NCBI GenBank assembly: GCA_016708905.1
Contig: JADJEV010000005.1
Location: 744,001-808,000, forward strand
Length of the DNA: 64,000 bases
DNA from: Candidatus Methylophosphatis roskildensis
GTDB taxonomy: Bacteria > Pseudomonadota > Gammaproteobacteria > Burkholderiales > Rhodocyclaceae
Direction: 5' to 3'
Shown: positions 1 through 7,754 of the stretch, piece after piece
How positions within the stretch are numbered: position 1 is the first letter of the stretch
How the letters are laid out: every line of letters begins with the position of its first letter
Notes under the pieces: generated by a model
Told to the model about the DNA's origin: nothing
The model's database searches: none
The model's input: the letters and a program-made list of their open reading frames with translations, nothing else
Position numbers and translations under genes: made by a program

Positions 1-1
1 C

Positions 2-829
2 TACGACCGCTTCTGGTCGCCGCAGAAACGCGATGCGCGCGCGAGCACCCGCATCATCTGCACCGGGCATGCGTTCGTGATGATCGGCAGCCACGGCGTG
101 CCGTTCTATTCGGACCCCGAGACCGGGCTGCTCGGCCAGTTCCGCCATCAGTATTTCCTGCTCGGGCTGGTCGCGCATTTTCACCGCGCCGCCCTGTTGA
201 TGCTGTCGGATCGCCTGGTGGTGGCAGTCAGCCGGCTCAACATCCAGGAGCAGGATTCGATCCGCCATTTCAAGCGCAGCATCCGTCAGTCGATGGAAAT
301 CTTTCTGCGATTCAACCACCGCTACTGGTTTCACGAAGTGTCCAAGCAGGCGGTGGCGAAAGACCTGTTTCGACTGTGGAGCCATCATCTGGGCAATGAT
401 GCGTTGTTCAACGAACTGCGCGAAGAAATGCAGGACATGAGCCACTACCTCGACAGTGACGACGCGCGACGCCAGAGCGACACCGTGCTGCGGCTCACCG
501 TGGTGACGATCTTCGGCCTGATCGGCACCATCGTCACCGGATTTCTCGGCATGAACCTGATCGCCGAGGCCGACCAGTCGCTGTCGCGCAAGCTGCTCTA
601 TTTCGCGATGGTTTTTCTGCCGACTCTCGCACTGACGCTGTACACGGTGCAGAAGTCTCGCGCCCTGTCGGAATTTCTCGACGCGATGTCCGACGAGCGA
701 TTGCCGCTGACAAAGAAGCTCGCGAGCTTGCTGCGAATATGGCGCAAGCCCGCGACCAGTGCGCCCGGATTGGTGGATATCCCCGTAAGGATGCGGCGCC
801 GTCGAAACGCACCCGCAGATCGGCGCTAA
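2..829 (+). CDS. CorA-like metal ion transporter, C-terminal part
   Basis: The frame is open from the first bases of the window, so the N-terminus lies outside it; about 275 residues are visible. The last third has two hydrophobic segments, and the first ends in the signature FLGMNL, the GMN loop of CorA/ZntB-type magnesium and divalent cation channels. Upstream is a long charged helical region, as in the cytoplasmic funnel of CorA. The tail after the second membrane segment is long and basic (about 60 residues), which is unusual for CorA and suggests a CorA-like subfamily. It converges with the phosphatase gene on the other strand. Confidence 0.8.
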   Translation, partial: YDRFWSPQKRDARASTRIICTGHAFVMIGSHGVPFYSDPETGLLGQFRHQYFLLGLVAHFHRAALLMLSDRLVVAVSRLNIQEQDSIRHFKRSIRQSMEIFLRFNHRYWFHEVSKQAVAKDLFRLWSHHLGNDALFNELREEMQDMSHYLDSDDARRQSDTVLRLTVVTIFGLIGTIVTGFLGMNLIAEADQSLSRKLLYFAMVFLPTLALTLYTVQKSRALSEFLDAMSDERLPLTKKLASLLRIWRKPATSAPGLVDIPVRMRRRRNAPADRR

Positions 830-849
830 GCCGCCTTTCAACTGCGCCG

Positions 850-2253
850 CTATCGCTCGCGCAATACGCGCGCCGGATATCGCCTCTCCCACAAGCGCTT
901 GCCGTCGGCGTTCCATGCCGACAGCGCGAGTTCGCGCGACTGCGGCGGGCCGCTGAAATCGAGGATGCAGAAGTTGCGATCGAGCACCAGGGTCTCGCTC
1001 ACGATGCCGATCGGGTTGGGCCGCGGATGGACGCGCGAGGTCAGCGGCGAGCAGGTCAGCTCCACCAGCGGGTAATGGCCCGGCCGCTCGCGCTCGGTCA
1101 GGTGCGAATAGTGGATGTCGCCCGACAGGAAAACCACTCCATCGACACGTTTTGCAGCCAGCCATTCGAGAAACGCCCGCCGTTCTTCCGGATGATTGTG
1201 CCAGCCCTCGCCGCCGCGCTTGGCCGCGGATGGCCGCTCCGAGAGCATGCGGCTGCCGTTGGCGATCAGCTTGAAGTTGGCGCGCGACTGCAGCAGTTCG
1301 CGCTTGAGCCATTCGAGTTGCGCCGTACCCAGCATGGTTTTCCGCGGGGTGTCGGGCGCCGAGTCGGCGTCGCGATGGAAGCGGTCGTCGAGCAGGAAGA
1401 TGTCGACGTCCTCGTACGACACTTTCGAGAAAATGCCTGGTACATCCGGCAGCCCGTAGCTGCCGTTGGCCCAGTAGCGGCGAAACAGCTCGAGGCTCTC
1501 CGACTTGAGGGCGAAGCCGTGGTCCGAATTGTCCGGACCGTAGTCGTGATCGTCCCAGATCGCATAGTGCTGCCCGGTCTGCAGCAGCCGTTGCAGGGGC
1601 GGGTAAGCGCGCGTGGCGAGCCAGCGCGCATTCATCCGGGTCGCGGCATCACCCTCGAAATCCGCGTCGCGATAGTAGATCGTGTCGCCGAGCCAGAGCA
1701 TCAGGTCGGGCTTTCGGGCGGCCATCGCATCGAAGATGCGGAATGCCCCGGCACTGCCCTCGTCCGGCGAATCGCCGAGGTAGGCGCATGAACCGGTCGC
1801 CAACGTGAAGTCGCGTGGCGCGCGGCCGTGGCCGCTTTGCGTGACGAAGCCGAAGCGCGGCTCCTGCGCTCGGCCATCCAGCCGAACCCGGTACTGGTAA
1901 CGCGTAGCCGGCGTCAGGCCTCCGAGCCTGATGTGCGCGGCACGGCTGGTCGCTGACGGCGCGCTGACCGGCGGACTGCTGGCGACGCGGCCGGGCTCGT
2001 CGGCCGGCCAGTAGTCGAGGGTCACCCGTGCGTCGGCATCGCTCATCAACCAGATCGTCACCGTATCCCGCGTGCTGACGCCGGCCATCGGTCCGGCCAG
2101 CAGCCCGGCGGCGAGCGCCTGCCCGGTCGACAATATCGCCGCGACCAGCAACAGCAGGCAGCGCCAGGCGCGGTCCACAGCCAGTCGGGGGATACGATTG
2201 ATAAGCGGGCGCCAGGGCGCTAGCGTGACGCGCGGTGCCGATCGGACTGCCAT
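850..2253 (-). CDS. PhoD-like metallophosphatase (alkaline phosphatase D family)
   Basis: About 467 residues. A signal peptide (hydrophobic LLLLVAAILSTGQALA) is followed by an N-terminal fibronectin-like domain and the PhoD catalytic core. Visible motifs are LATGSCAY, LWLGDTIYY, AIWDDHDYGPDNSD, NGSRM and FLSGDIHYS, which carry the metal-ligand Asp, Asn and His residues of the family. The reaction expected is phosphodiester or phosphomonoester hydrolysis in the periplasm. The open frame extends upstream to 2322, but that would overlap the preceding gene; the ATG at 2253, just after that gene's stop at 2267, is preferred. The two genes may be cotranscribed. Confidence 0.85.
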   Translation of the reverse strand: MAVRSAPRVTLAPWRPLINRIPRLAVDRAWRCLLLLVAAILSTGQALAAGLLAGPMAGVSTRDTVTIWLMSDADARVTLDYWPADEPGRVASSPPVSAPSATSRAAHIRLGGLTPATRYQYRVRLDGRAQEPRFGFVTQSGHGRAPRDFTLATGSCAYLGDSPDEGSAGAFRIFDAMAARKPDLMLWLGDTIYYRDADFEGDAATRMNARWLATRAYPPLQRLLQTGQHYAIWDDHDYGPDNSDHGFALKSESLELFRRYWANGSYGLPDVPGIFSKVSYEDVDIFLLDDRFHRDADSAPDTPRKTMLGTAQLEWLKRELLQSRANFKLIANGSRMLSERPSAAKRGGEGWHNHPEERRAFLEWLAAKRVDGVVFLSGDIHYSHLTERERPGHYPLVELTCSPLTSRVHPRPNPIGIVSETLVLDRNFCILDFSGPPQSRELALSAWNADGKRLWERRYPARVLRER

Positions 2254-2266
2254 AGCGGGCGACAGA

Positions 2267-2626
2267 TCAGCCCGGTTCGGGCGCGCGGGCCAGCGGATGG
2301 GTATCCAGCGCCGACAGGTCATCGCTCTCGAGGTCGATCACGTTCAGCCCTTGCGCCGAAGTCGAGACGCCTGCCTTCAGGTCTACGCCGGCGCGTTGCG
2401 CGGCGTGGCGCTCGGACACGTAGGTTCGCCCGAGCAGGTAGATCGAGCCGGAGCGCGTGACGATGCGCCCGCCATGAAACTCCATCACCTGGCTGGTGGT
2501 GATCAGGGTTCCGTCCTTGAGCGTCGGGTGATTCCACACCAGGCCGCGAAACCGCGGCCCGGGCTCGACCGGCCAGGCCGGATCGAGGCGGACGATCCGC
2601 GGCTTGCTGGCAGAAGAATCAGTCAT
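2267..2626 (-). CDS. Hypothetical protein, 119 aa
   Basis: A soluble, rather acidic protein with no signal peptide or membrane segment. I do not recognise the family. It sits 13 nt upstream of the phosphatase start in the same orientation, so the two probably form an operon. Its own start lies about 80 nt downstream of the rnpB terminator. Codon usage matches the neighbours. The C-terminal part is rich in Asp, Leu and Ser. Confidence 0.6.
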   Translation of the reverse strand: MTDSSASKPRIVRLDPAWPVEPGPRFRGLVWNHPTLKDGTLITTSQVMEFHGGRIVTRSGSIYLLGRTYVSERHAAQRAGVDLKAGVSTSAQGLNVIDLESDDLSALDTHPLARAPEPG

Positions 2627-2703
2627 GAAAACACCCCTTCGCTACCGGAAACATCGACCGTGAAATACTTAACGGTTGCGCCAGCCCAGGACTTAGGGTC
2701 GTC

Positions 2704-2744
2704 GGAAAAATAAACAGCCCGCAGACCTGCCATCTGCGAACGGG
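2704..2744 (-). terminator. Rho-independent terminator of rnpB
   Basis: On the minus strand CGCAGA and TCTGCG (2733-2738 and 2720-2725) form a stem with a 7-nt loop, possibly extended by outer G/C pairs. It is followed by CTGTTTATTTTT. It lies directly after the 3' end of the RNase P RNA. Confidence 0.65.
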
Positions 2745-2745
2745 T

Positions 2746-3115
2746 GGAAGGCGGGAAGTCCACCGATAAGCCGGGTTCTGTAAGGCGGCTTGCGCCGCCC
2801 GGCAGCCATTCATCTGGGCGGCACGTTACCGTACCGCTCGAGCAGCCTACCCGCAAGCCACGCGAGCCGCGTGATCGCTTGCCTATTTGGCCTTGCCCCG
2901 GATGGGGTTTGCCGTGCCCTTCGCGTTGCCGCGAAGGCGGTGAGCTCTTACCTCGCCATTTCACCCTTGCCGTCCCTTGCGGGCTTGGGCGGTTTGCTTT
3001 CTGTTGCACTTTCCGTCGCCTCACGACGCCCGGCCGTTAGCCGGCATCCTGCTCTACGGGGCCCGGACTTTCCTCCATGCGCATAACGCACGGCGGCTGC
3101 CTGGCGAACTTCCCG
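2746..3115 (-). ncRNA. rnpB: RNase P RNA, bacterial class A
   Basis: This is the catalytic RNA of RNase P, which removes 5' leaders from pre-tRNAs. Read on the minus strand it has the 5' region CGGGAAGTTCGCCAGGCAGC, then GGAGGAAAGTCCGGGC (conserved region I) and, near the 3' end, ACAGAACCCGGCTTATCGG (conserved region V). CGGGAAGT at the 5' end pairs with ACTTCCCG at the 3' end to make helix P1, which fixes both ends to within a few bases. The length of about 370 nt is normal for class A. Protein frames crossing this stretch are spurious. Confidence 0.95.
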
Positions 3116-3189
3116 GATCGATTGTACGCGCGCTGTGCCCACCAATGCCAGCGAAATCCGTTGAAACTGCAAAAACGACCGGGCTGGGA

Positions 3190-3286
3190 GCCGCATGGAA
3201 TGGCGCTCTGCGGGCATGGCCGCCTGGAAGGAGCGCGGAATATGGCTGGCACGGGTGCCATGCTGCAGAGCGCCATTCCATGCGGT
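3190..3286. repeat. 97-bp palindromic element, copy 1
   Basis: It begins GCCGCATGGAATGG and ends CCATTCCATGCGGT. The outer arms are a perfect 21-bp inverted repeat (3191-3211 and 3265-3285) around a 53-nt centre, so the element can form a long hairpin. Other copies of exactly 97 bp start and end with the same GCCGCA...TGCGG boundaries at 3966, 6430, 6820, 50571 and 59815. The size and symmetry suggest a REP- or MITE-like non-autonomous element. It lies between rnpB and an Rhs relic. Confidence 0.7.
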
Positions 3287-3329
3287 GTCCGGGGCCGTAT
3301 TTGCGAGTTTGGATAGCCGCATTCCGAAA

Positions 3330-3760
3330 TACGTGCCGGCGGGCAGCTTGATTTCGCAGTCCGCTTCGCCTGGTAGCCTGTGGCGCCGGGCCTCTTGCGC
3401 TGGGTCGATTGGATTGCCGGCCGGATCCCAGGCGTAGTGTTCGGTGACGGGTGACGGGTGGCGCGTGGCGGGGCCGGTGGCACCGACACCGCCGGTGCGC
3501 AGCACCGCTTCGAGCCGGCCGGTGGGGTCGTAGTCGTAGCGCGCCTGGCCTTTGAGCGGGTGCTGCGCTTCACGCAGTTCGCCGGTGGGATCGTAGCGGT
3601 AGGTCTTGCCGAAGGTCTCGGTGCCGCTGCCGGGCAGATGGTTGCCCAGAGGCTGGGTGTCGGGCAGCACGCCCAGCCCGGTGCCCCGATGGGCGCGGCT
3701 CGCCAGACGCCGGCCGAGTGGGTCGAGCTGGTAGCGGGTGGCCAGCGCCGTAGGGTGCAA
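3330..3760 (-). pseudogene. Rhs-repeat relic (oldest displaced tip)
   Basis: A fragment of an Rhs protein without start or end. On the minus strand it encodes typical YD-repeats, such as TRYQLDPLGRRLASR, YRYDPTGELREAQHPLKG, ARYDYDPTGRLEAVLR and HYAWDPAGNPID. Similarity stops near 3330, after which the frame runs into the 97-bp element and then rnpB. At the other side it stops at the palindrome 3754-3780. No toxin domain or immunity gene is left. It is probably a remnant of an earlier C-terminal tip of the Rhs locus at 8286-13733. Confidence 0.75.
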
Positions 3761-3780
3761 ATAGCGCAGCGCATTGCACC
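3754..3780. repeat. Palindrome GGTGCAA...TTGCACC
   Basis: GGTGCAA (3754-3760) and TTGCACC (3774-3780) are inverted around AATAGCGCAGCGC-like sequence. It marks the edge of the Rhs relic. The following 185 bases, to the next 97-bp element, hold no gene I can support; they contain GATTGCGGTCGGCGCTATTTGGATTGCGC, a diverged relative of the repeat tail seen at 7370-7420. Confidence 0.5.
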
Positions 3781-3965
3781 GGACGATTGCGGTCGGCGCT
3801 ATTTGGATTGCGCTCTATGGCTCCTGGACGCTCGGGCCAAGCGGATGCGCGCGTCCGTCCGCCTGACCCCCATCCCGGCCTTTTCCCTGGAAGGGGGAAG
3901 GAGCTTGGGGCGCGCGCCGGGTGCGGGGTTCGCCGCGGGCGGTGGTTCAGATCATGCGGCTGGGA

Positions 3966-4062
3966 GCCGCATGGATTGGACTTCTACGGGATGGCATGGC
4001 TGAGCAGGTCGTGGAATGGCGCTCTGCGGCATGCCTTGCTGCAGAGCGCCTGCTGGTGCGGC
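3966..4062. repeat. 97-bp palindromic element, copy 2
   Basis: It starts GCCGCATGGATTGGACTTCT and ends CTGCTGGTGCGGC, exactly 97 bp. Inside, GGCGCTCTGC (4018-4027) and GCAGAGCGCC (4041-4050) form a perfect 10-bp hairpin. It is the leading part of a longer block that runs to the end of the immunity-like gene at 4309. Confidence 0.7.
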
Positions 4063-4308
4063 TTTCAGATCAATGGAATTGAGATGGGCGCCGCAATGGT
4101 CTCCATGGCCGAATGCGTAGAGGCGTCGCATCCGACCATGGCGCCAGCGTAACACCGGCGCGCGCTGTCAAGTGTTCGCTTCGCCGGACTGCGTCCGCAC
4201 TTGACAGTGCGAGGCTTGCGGCGAAATGGGCGGGCCGTTGAACTTCAGCGTGCAGCGCCGCCGGGTGGAACAAGCGCAGTGCATTGCGCCCTACGGTTGC
4301 TATCAGTC
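4063..4308. repeat. Repeat block, copy A
   Basis: About 245 bp that recur after the 97-bp element at 6527-6800, and whose last part recurs at 7328-7420. It includes the inverted repeat CTGTCAAGTG (4165-4174) / CACTTGACAG (4198-4207) and the tail AACTTCAGCGTGCAGCG...GTGCATTGCGCCCTACG. The block ends within a few bases of the stop codon of the gene at 4309. Compared with 7370-7420 it lacks the stretch between two TTGCGCC copies, as expected from a slippage deletion. No coding potential. Confidence 0.65.
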
Positions 4309-4749
4309 CTATTCGCCTGCGCCGAAAATGACGTCTGCCCTTGAGACGATCTGAGCGACGTGATCAAGAACGAGTGTCCGCGCGCGCTCTATCGACTCTT
4401 CAAACGCCTCTAGCGTCCTACTTGCCGACTTACGACGCCTTTCTCTGCGATTCAACGCAATCCATCCTTGCTCCCGAAGAACATTGACCAAGTGCTTTCG
4501 GCATACGCGACCATTGCTGACATAGTATCCCCCGGGAAGCGAGCCATGTTCCAATCTGACAAGCAAGACAAACACCTCCAATTCACGCCAATCGATTTCA
4601 ATCTCGATGGCGATCCCAATGTCGTGAAGAAACGAAAGCCGCGTCATCCACTTCTCTTCCTGGATCAACGGCTCGCGGAACTTCCATTCGCTAACCAGAC
4701 TAGCGAACTTGGTTGCAGCCAGTTCTGTGATGCTTCTCTTCTCGTTCAT
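4309..4749 (-). CDS. Putative immunity protein of the orphan Rhs tip, 146 aa
   Basis: A soluble, charged protein with no membrane segment; I do not recognise the family. It starts a few bases after the stop of the orphan Rhs toxin tip (4755) in the same direction, the usual place for the cognate immunity gene. An in-frame TTG at 4758 would overlap the toxin stop; the ATG at 4749 is chosen. Neither start has a clear ribosome binding site, so coupling to the upstream frame is likely. Base composition is visibly less GC-rich than the Rhs core, as is common for acquired toxin/immunity cassettes. The function is inferred from position only. Confidence 0.55.
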   Translation of the reverse strand: MNEKRSITELAATKFASLVSEWKFREPLIQEEKWMTRLSFLHDIGIAIEIEIDWRELEVFVLLVRLEHGSLPGGYYVSNGRVCRKHLVNVLREQGWIALNRRERRRKSASRTLEAFEESIERARTLVLDHVAQIVSRADVIFGAGE

Positions 4750-4754
4750 TGTCG

Positions 4755-6408
4755 TCAAAAATCGAGTCCGGAAACTCCGCCGGAGCTTCCATCGCGCACA
4801 AACACTTTTCGGTATTTCCCAAAACCGACAAGGCTTCGGCGCTCCATTTCATAAAAGGGGCTGCTGCGTTGAGTCGCCGCACGACGCGCAAAGTCTGGCC
4901 CGATATCAATGATCTCTCGGCCGCTGCGGATTTGATCGGCAATCCATCGTTCGTTGCGCTTCATTCCTAAGTCAGGTTTGAACGGATCGTTCGTCCAGGG
5001 TCGGTACGTCTTGCCGCCAATCTTGTTTGCGTACTCGTTCACTCTCCTCATATTCTCACCTATGACGATTGGCGGGCGCTTAGCCCCCTCCCTGGTATTG
5101 GGACCACAACTCAGCCCCCAAGGATCAATCCACGAAACCGGATTCGGCGCGTACTGGTACAAATTGGCGCCGCCACCCAAGCCGATCGGATCCGGGCTGA
5201 TGAACCTTCCGATATCCGGATCATAGTAGCGGAAGGTGTTGTAGTGCAGCCCGGTGTCCCGATCCAGGTACTGGCCCTGGAAGCGCAGGTTCTGTTCGAG
5301 CGGCGGGGTGCGCTCGCTGGCATCCAGTGCCAGCGGCCTGCCATCGAGATCGGTGGCCTCCCAGCTCTCCTGCACCGTGTTGCCCCAGGCGCGGTAGGCG
5401 GCACGCCAGCGGATGCGCGTCCGGGTCGGAGAGTTCCTCGGACAGACCCGAAGGATCGGTGTGGAAGTAATAGACGCGCGCGCCAGGAAGTGCGTCGTCA
5501 CCCGGCGTGTTCGCCGCCGCGCCGCTCGTGCCACCATCGTTGGCCGCCCCACCCTGCCCCGGCTCACCGGCCCCCCCACCCGCATCGATCCTCGCCAGCG
5601 GCACATAGCTGCCCGGCTCATAGACATAGGCGCTGGCCTGCGCACCGCGCCGCTCCTCGATCAGGCGCATGCCCTCCCAGATGAATTCGGTGCGCCCGAA
5701 GGCATCGGTCCGGGCGATGCGCCGGCCCAGCGCGTCGTACTCGAAGCGGGTGGTCTGGGTGGTGGCCTGTTCGGTGTCGGGCCGCCGGGTGATGCCGGCG
5801 CGCGCATCGTCGATCTGCAGCAGATTGCCGGCGCCATCGTACTGGTAGCGGCGGGCGATCTCGGTCGGGCCGGCGGGCAGGCGGCGACGGGTGCCGGTGA
5901 GCGGGTCGAGTTCGTCCCCCAGGGCTTCCCAGGCCGGGCGCGGCGGGCTGGGCCGCGCGCCGGCCAGCGGCCCCTGGCGCCAGACCTGTTGGCTCACCAG
6001 CCGGCCCTGGGCATCGTGGCCGTAGCGGCTCGTCAGCGCCCCCTGGCTGCGGCCGATCTCCCGGTGCAGCGGGTCGCGTTCGATGTCGCAGATCGTCTTG
6101 CCGTCGACACTGATCTGGTGCAGGTGGCCGCTGCCGTAGTGGAGCCAGCCGATCCGCCGGCCGTCGGGCAAGGTGGTGGCGAGGCGGTTGCCCAGGGCAT
6201 CGTACTGGTGGGCCAGGACGGTGTGCAGGCCCTGGCCGGTGCGCCGCTCTTCGATCAGCCGGTCGAGGGCGTCGTAGGCCAGTGTGGTGCGGGCCCCGCC
6301 ATCGTTGATCGCGGCGGTCAGCCGGCCGGCCGCGTCGTATTCGTAGCGCAGGCAGTGGCCGAGCGCGTTACGCCGCTCGAGCGGCAGGCCGTCGGGGGCG
6401 ACGATCGG
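4755..6408 (-). pseudogene. Orphan Rhs tip: frameshifted core fragment plus C-terminal toxin domain
   Basis: The fragment starts inside Rhs repeats near 6408, with no start codon. It contains the hallmark ending LHYNTFRYYDPDIGRF...DPIGL...IDPWGLSCG, followed by a toxin-like tail of about 100 residues. The tail has the motifs ENMRRVNEYA, RNERWIADQIRSG, IIDIGPDFARR and SPFYEME, a pattern I associate with Rhs C-termini of unknown activity. Two lesions break the core: a frameshift near 5418 (a net loss of two bases or gain of one), which splits EELSDPDA from RIRWRAAYRAWGN, and an internal deletion near 5788 relative to the intact Rhs. Bases 5788-6348 are nearly identical to about 9803-10364 of the intact gene. 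Confidence 0.8.
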
Positions 6409-6429
6409 TTCGGGCCATGTGGCTTGGAA

Positions 6430-6526
6430 GCCTCATGGATTGGACTTCTACGGGGTAGCATAGCTGGGAGTGTCGTGGAATGGCCATCCGCGGCACGCCC
6501 TGTCGGAGAGCGCCTGCTGGTGCGGC
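6430..6526. repeat. 97-bp palindromic element, copy 3
   Basis: It starts GCCTCATGGATTGGACTTCT and ends CTGCTGGTGCGGC, 97 bp, closest to copy 2. The inner hairpin is eroded (GGCCATCCGC / GGAGAGCGCC). It lies about 20 bp from the broken start of the orphan Rhs tip. Confidence 0.7.
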
Positions 6527-6819
6527 TCTCAGGTCAATGTAATTGGTGATTGGCGGGACGATCTCGGCCCAGCAATGATGGCCATGGTCGGATGCGTACA
6601 AGCGTCGAATCCGGCGATGGAGCCAGTGTAACGGAGAGACGCGCTGTCACGTGTTCGCTTCGCCGGACTTCGTCCGCAATTGACACTGCGACGGTTGCAG
6701 GGAATTGGACTGGCCGTTGAACTACAGCGTGCAGCGCCGTCGGGTGCAATTCGCGCCTTGCATTGCGGCCGATGATTGGATTCGGTGCAATATCGATTGC
6801 GGGCGCTCGCTCGCTGGAG
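6527..6819. repeat. Repeat block, copy B
   Basis: A diverged second copy of the block at 4063-4308, in the same order: TCAGGTCAATGTAATTG, TGTTCGCTTCGCCGGACTTCGTCCG, GAACTACAGCGTGCAGCGCCG and GCATTGCGGCCGATGATTGG. It runs straight into another 97-bp element at 6820. No gene is seen here. Confidence 0.6.
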
Positions 6820-6916
6820 GCCGCATGGACTGAACTTCTACGGGGTGGCAATGCGGCGAGGCGCGTGGAATGGCGCTTGCGCGGATGGCCCGTCTGCGAG
6901 GTCCAGACGGTGCGGG
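6820..6916. repeat. 97-bp palindromic element, copy 4
   Basis: It starts GCCGCATGGACTGAACTTCT and ends ACGGTGCGGG, again 97 bp, with GTGGAATGGCGCTTGCGC in the middle. It lies 45 bp before the nnrU relic. Confidence 0.6.
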
Positions 6917-6961
6917 TCGTGGGCTCGCCCGCGCTACGCAATCAATTCGAGCCCGGAACCA

Positions 6962-7213
6962 TTTTTTCTGTGGGCGTTCGCGCACCTGATCGCCAACGGC
7001 CGGCTGGCCGACCTGCTGCTGTTCGGCGCCTTTCTCGTCTGGTCGATCGCCGGCTTCATCGCCGCGCGCCGGCGCGACCGTTTCGCCGGTACCCGCTATC
7101 CGGCGGCCGGGCTCGCGCGCGACGCGCTGGTTCTGATCGTCGGCGTGCTCGCCTGGGCCGCGTTCGCGTTCTGGGGCCACCGCTGGCTGATCGGCGTGGC
7201 GCCGTTCGACTGA
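6962..7213 (+). pseudogene. NnrU-family membrane protein, 3' relic
   Basis: The last 83 residues of an NnrU-like protein: FFLWAFAHLIANGRLADLLL, then FGAFLVWSIAGFIAARRRDR, a linker and a final membrane segment ending WLIGVAPFD. NnrU proteins are multi-membrane proteins linked to nitric oxide/denitrification or heme-related functions. The N-terminal membrane segments are missing, and the frame upstream runs through the 97-bp element, so this is a truncated gene. It is the only rightward gene fragment in the leftward Rhs region and was probably cut when the repeats or Rhs cassettes were inserted. Confidence 0.7.
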
Positions 7214-7420
7214 AGCTTCCACGAGTTTCCAGCCTGCGAGCCCGTAAACACGGCCATCCTGTGGCAGGCATGCCTGTGAGTTCCTGTCCATGCGGATTCC
7301 AGCATTGTCACGCTGTAGATCGCCATGAACTTCAGCGTGCAGCGGCATCGGGTGCAATTCGAGCAGTGCATTGCGCCGGATGATTGCGTTCGGCGCAATA
7401 TCGATTGCGCCCTACGCTTG
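7200..7420. repeat. Repeat tail and probable inverted 97-bp element
   Basis: Read in reverse from 7296, TCCGCATGGACAGGAACTC resembles the start of the 97-bp element, so a decayed inverted copy (about 7200-7296) overlaps the end of the nnrU relic. From 7328 the tail of the repeat block recurs: AACTTCAGCGTGCAGCGGCATCGGGTGCAA. It is followed by a hairpin, ATTGCGCCG (7370-7378) / CGGCGCAAT (7391-7399). The tail stops exactly at the stop codon of the gene at 7421. Confidence 0.5.
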
Positions 7421-7723
7421 CTATGAGTTCAACAACTCTCTGGCGACGTCGCAAAACTCATCAAACTTCGCATTCATTGCATCACGCTTCTCGTCCGGAT
7501 AGAGGTATGCCGATGAGTAGAGGGCGGTGGAGAGATCGAAGAGCGCGGCCGCCAAGGGCTTGGGGACAGAGGGCAAAACCGCGTAGCGTTCATTGAGTCC
7601 GCGAAGTTGAGAGAGTGCGGCTGCGAACAACTGCTCGTCTAGGCCGTGACCCTCGCGCAGCTTTGCGTATAGATCGTGGCAAGCATCGAGAAACCGTTCG
7701 ACTTCGTCAGGTGTAGCGCTCAC
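7421..7723 (-). CDS. Small hypothetical protein in the Rhs cassette, 100 aa
   Basis: A predicted all-helical soluble protein (motifs EVERFLDACHDLYAKL and YLYPDEKRDAMNAKFDEF). Family not recognised. It follows the gene at 7755 by 31 nt in the same orientation, and its stop codon abuts the repeat block. Its position at the 3' edge of the Rhs cassette suggests a second immunity or accessory protein, but there is no direct evidence for that. GC content is lower than in the Rhs core. Confidence 0.6.
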   Translation of the reverse strand: MSATPDEVERFLDACHDLYAKLREGHGLDEQLFAAALSQLRGLNERYAVLPSVPKPLAAALFDLSTALYSSAYLYPDEKRDAMNAKFDEFCDVARELLNS

Positions 7724-7754
7724 GGTAAGACTGCCCGTTCTTGCGCAATCGTGG

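Noticed and set aside
2948..3330. Protein frames continuing from the Rhs relic into 2948-3330
   Set aside because: They run through the 97-bp element and the RNase P RNA and have no similarity to proteins there.
5413..6549. 378-codon plus-strand frame opposite the orphan Rhs tip
   Set aside because: Antisense of Rhs repeats, same artefact as opposite the intact rhs.
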